Source of the DNA: JBBEAM01 sp942491105
GTDB lineage: Bacteria > Pseudomonadota > Alphaproteobacteria > Kiloniellales > DSM-21159
Length of the DNA: 64,000 nucleotides
Assembly (NCBI GenBank): GCA_942491105.1
Contig: CALNZX010000001.1
Coordinates: 1 to 64,000 of the forward strand
Direction: 5' to 3'
Both the position numbers and the translations under genes were made by a program. Position 1 is the first letter of the stretch. Every line of letters begins with the position of its first letter. The notes below the pieces were generated by a model. The model did not search any database. It worked only from the letters and a program-made list of their open reading frames with translations, and had not been told where the DNA came from. Below, piece after piece: positions 63,265 through 64,000 of the stretch.

Positions 63265-64000
63265 TCAAACGTTCAGCAGCAGGTGCTCGCGTTCCCAGGA
63301 GGAGATCACCTGCTGGTAGGCGTTCAACTCGGCATCCTTCACGGCGCGGGCGACATCGACAAAGTCCTCGCCGAGAATGTTCTTCAAGGGACGCGAGCCG
63401 TTGAGCCGGTCGAGGGCGTGATGCAGGGTCCGGGGCAGAGTATGCGCCAAGCGGTAGGCGCTGCCTTCGATCGGCTTGGTCGGCTTCAGCTTTTCCATCA
63501 TGCCGAGATAGCCACAGGCCAGGGAGCCGGCGATTGCCAGATAGGGATTGGCGTCGGCGCCGGCAACCCGGTTCTCGACCCGCCGTCCCGACGCCGGGGA
63601 GATCGGCACCCGGAACCCGACAGTGCGGTTGTCGGTTCCCCAGTGGGTATTGATGGGCGCATCGCTTTCCGGGATCAGCCGGCGGTAGGAGTTGACGTTG
63701 GGCGCCAGCAGCGGCATGGCCGCGGGCAGGTAGCGCTGCAGGCCGGCGATATGGTTCATGAACAGACGCGTATCCTTGCCGGCCTTGGTGGCGAAGAGAT
63801 TGCGGCCGGTCTTGCTGTCGATCACCGATTGGTGGATGTGCATCGAGCTGCCGGGCTCGCCCTGCATCGGCTTGGCCATGAAGGTGGCATAGACATTGTG
63901 GCGCAGGGCCGCCTCGCGCACGCCGCGCTTGAACAGCAGAGCCTGATCGGCGAGCTCCAGGGCGTCGCCGTGATTGAAATTCATCTCCATCTGCGCCGAG
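63265..64000 (-). CDS. Glutamine synthetase family, PuuA-like gamma-glutamylpolyamine synthetase, C-terminal part
   Basis: The 5' end is cut by the right edge of the window (the frame is open through 64000, reading GAQMEMNFNHGDAL). Motifs are GEPGSSMHIHQS, NSYRRLIPES, INTHWGTDNRTVGFRVP and RVENRVAGADANPYLAIA. These match GlnA-like gamma-glutamylputrescine synthetases rather than the classic GlnA (NRSAAIRIP). It would link glutamate to putrescine to begin its breakdown, in keeping with the AguB- and SpuC-like genes. Confidence 0.85.
   Translation of the reverse strand, partial: SAQMEMNFNHGDALELADQALLFKRGVREAALRHNVYATFMAKPMQGEPGSSMHIHQSVIDSKTGRNLFATKAGKDTRLFMNHIAGLQRYLPAAMPLLAPNVNSYRRLIPESDAPINTHWGTDNRTVGFRVPISPASGRRVENRVAGADANPYLAIAGSLACGYLGMMEKLKPTKPIEGSAYRLAHTLPRTLHHALDRLNGSRPLKNILGEDFVDVARAVKDAELNAYQQVISSWEREHLLLNV

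Noticed and set aside
1..64000. CRISPR array, insertion sequence, prophage or integrase
   Set aside because: No regularly spaced repeats, transposase or integrase motifs or terminal inverted repeats were seen; gene content is metabolic throughout.

Overview
The window looks like a chromosomal segment of a high-GC alphaproteobacterium. The basis is the tandem SoxBDAG-type operons, GATase1-AraC (GbdR/GlxA-like) regulators, the HutF/HutG version of histidine breakdown and the strong GC-rich codon bias. A marine or rhizosphere Rhodospirillales-like organism would fit, but the exact taxon is not readable from the sequence. I see no phage, insertion sequence, CRISPR array or replication origin.

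Layout. 1-2.2 kb: two genes broken by many single-base shifts, an FAD monooxygenase and a betaine-homocysteine methyltransferase. 2.3-16.6 kb: a methylated-glycine block with two dimethylglycine/sarcosine-dehydrogenase-like flavoproteins (the second with one frameshift), an MFS carrier, a heterotetrameric sarcosine oxidase (soxBDAG), a divergent GbdR-like regulator and a MetF-type methylene-THF reductase. 16.8-23.2 kb: an Fe(II)/2OG oxygenase-amidase pair, then a minus-strand run of AraC regulator, hutH, ferredoxin reductase and 2Fe-2S ferredoxin. 23.3-30.1 kb: a glutamine amidotransferase, two unknown exported proteins, an amidase, a DAO-type flavoenzyme, an SRPBCC protein and a mandelate-racemase homologue with an altered catalytic lysine. 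30.2-37.2 kb: a second SoxBDAG-like set followed by formate-THF ligase. 37.3-40.2 kb: an exported protein, a YbaN/DUF454 protein and a FetAB-like ABC pair. 40.2-47.2 kb: the main hut cluster (U, C, G, I, F) with an ornithine-cyclodeaminase-like gene. 47.2-58.2 kb: mixed genes including a second oxygenase, GreB, MATE, an adenosine-deaminase-like lipoprotein, a second DAO enzyme, a fatty acid desaturase with a divergent XRE regulator, and a GFA protein. 58.3-64 kb: tRNA-Thr, a redoxin-dioxygenase fusion and polyamine genes (AguB-like, SpuC-like, PuuA-like).

How it fits together. Betaine can donate a methyl group to homocysteine (BHMT). The resulting dimethylglycine and sarcosine can be demethylated by the GcvT-fused dehydrogenases and sarcosine oxidase, loading C1 units onto tetrahydrofolate, where MetF and Fhs can use them. 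Histidine is taken to glutamate through urocanate, formimidoylglutamate and formylglutamate. The most interesting signal is a 19-base sequence containing the perfect HutC-type palindrome TTGTATATACAA. It occurs exactly twice by eye: in the hutC-hutG promoter and, 12 kb away, in front of a DAO-family amine oxidoreductase. This predicts that HutC also controls an oxidative N-demethylation or deamination step that may feed histidine catabolism. The second Sox-like complex, next to Fhs, may be an N-methylglutamate-dehydrogenase-type enzyme rather than a second sarcosine oxidase.
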